Below, piece by piece: positions 14,145 through 14,249 of a stretch of DNA of 14,249 bases. Source of the DNA: an uncultured Clostridia bacterium (lineage in GTDB: Bacteria; Bacillota; Clostridia; Christensenellales; Aristaeellaceae). Every line of letters begins with the position of its first letter. Positions within the stretch are counted from its first letter, which is position 1. The position numbers were made by a program, and so were the translations under genes. The stretch spans positions 1 to 14,249 of the forward strand of contig CAMOHY010000028.1 in assembly GCA_946615495.1 (NCBI GenBank), read 5' to 3'. Under the pieces are notes generated by a model, which had not been told where the DNA came from, searched no databases, and saw only the letters and a list, made by a program, of their open reading frames with translations.

Positions 14145-14249
14145 GCGCTATTTTGCGTAGTTTGAAGAAAAACAATGGAAAAACAGGAATGATGATTCGA
14201 TATTTCATGCTTTTTAACGAAAAAAAGAAATCAATATTTGTGTCTTCCC
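14145..14249. other. AT-rich upstream edge, no gene seen
   Basis: The last 105 bases are AT-rich with A runs upstream of the promoter, which could act as an UP-like element. I see no gene start or RNA here; the neighbouring gene lies beyond the window. Confidence 0.4.

Noticed and set aside
14059..14208. N-terminal extension of the TetR frame to an upstream ATG
   Set aside because: It would span the consensus promoter and candidate operator; the ATG at 14058 has a ribosome site and gives a normal TetR length.

Overview
The window carries one compact, single-direction gene cluster (everything reads on the minus strand, right to left) that looks like a complete c-di-GMP-responsive exopolysaccharide synthesis operon of a Gram-positive, probably clostridial, bacterium. 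The organism guess rests on strong AGGAGG-type Shine-Dalgarno sites, use of TTG and GTG starts, a consensus sigma-A promoter, and proteins most like Firmicutes families. No rRNA, tRNA, mobile element or CRISPR is present, and the taxonomic placement is inference.

Layout in transcription order. (1) 14058-13423: TetR-family regulator with its own consensus promoter (14116-14144) and a candidate operator (14085-14100). (2) A 158-base intergenic stretch with no clear promoter or terminator. (3) 13264-11636: membrane-anchored protein fusing a thioredoxin/TlpA-like domain to a GH8-like glycoside hydrolase domain. (4) 11633-10104: polytopic membrane protein resembling a GT-C transferase. (5) 10099-9233: four-helix membrane protein with a degenerate GGDEF domain and an intact RxxD I-site, a likely c-di-GMP receptor. 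(6) 9243-7675: secreted, membrane-anchored DUF2334/deacetylase-fold protein. (7) 7666-6398: processive family 2 glycosyltransferase. (8) 6364-4067: BcsB-like extracytoplasmic partner of the synthase. (9) 4070-1869: second GT-C-like membrane protein with a long charged, lysine-rich repeat tail. (10) 1811-300: MBOAT O-acyltransferase (AlgI type). (11) 269 to the left edge: start of an AlgJ/DltD-like SGNH protein, cut by the window.

Genes 3 and 5-8 match, in order and type, the ydaJKLMN operon of Bacillus subtilis and the pss genes of Listeria, in which a degenerate GGDEF protein senses c-di-GMP and activates a GT2/BcsB-like polysaccharide synthase. The MBOAT plus SGNH pair at the 3' end is instead what is seen in alginate acetylation and in the clostridial ccs (cellulose) clusters. 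The cluster therefore reads as a hybrid: a Yda/Pss-type, c-di-GMP-gated synthase plus an O-acylation module, two extra GT-C-like membrane proteins and a redox-domain hydrolase. Genes 3 to 11 are separated by overlaps or gaps of at most 57 bases and probably form one transcript.

The points most worth follow-up are the thioredoxin-GH8 fusion, the I-site receptor with no GGDEF signature, the lysine-rich HDKDKK tail on the GT-C protein, and the apparent lack of a dedicated promoter downstream of tetR.
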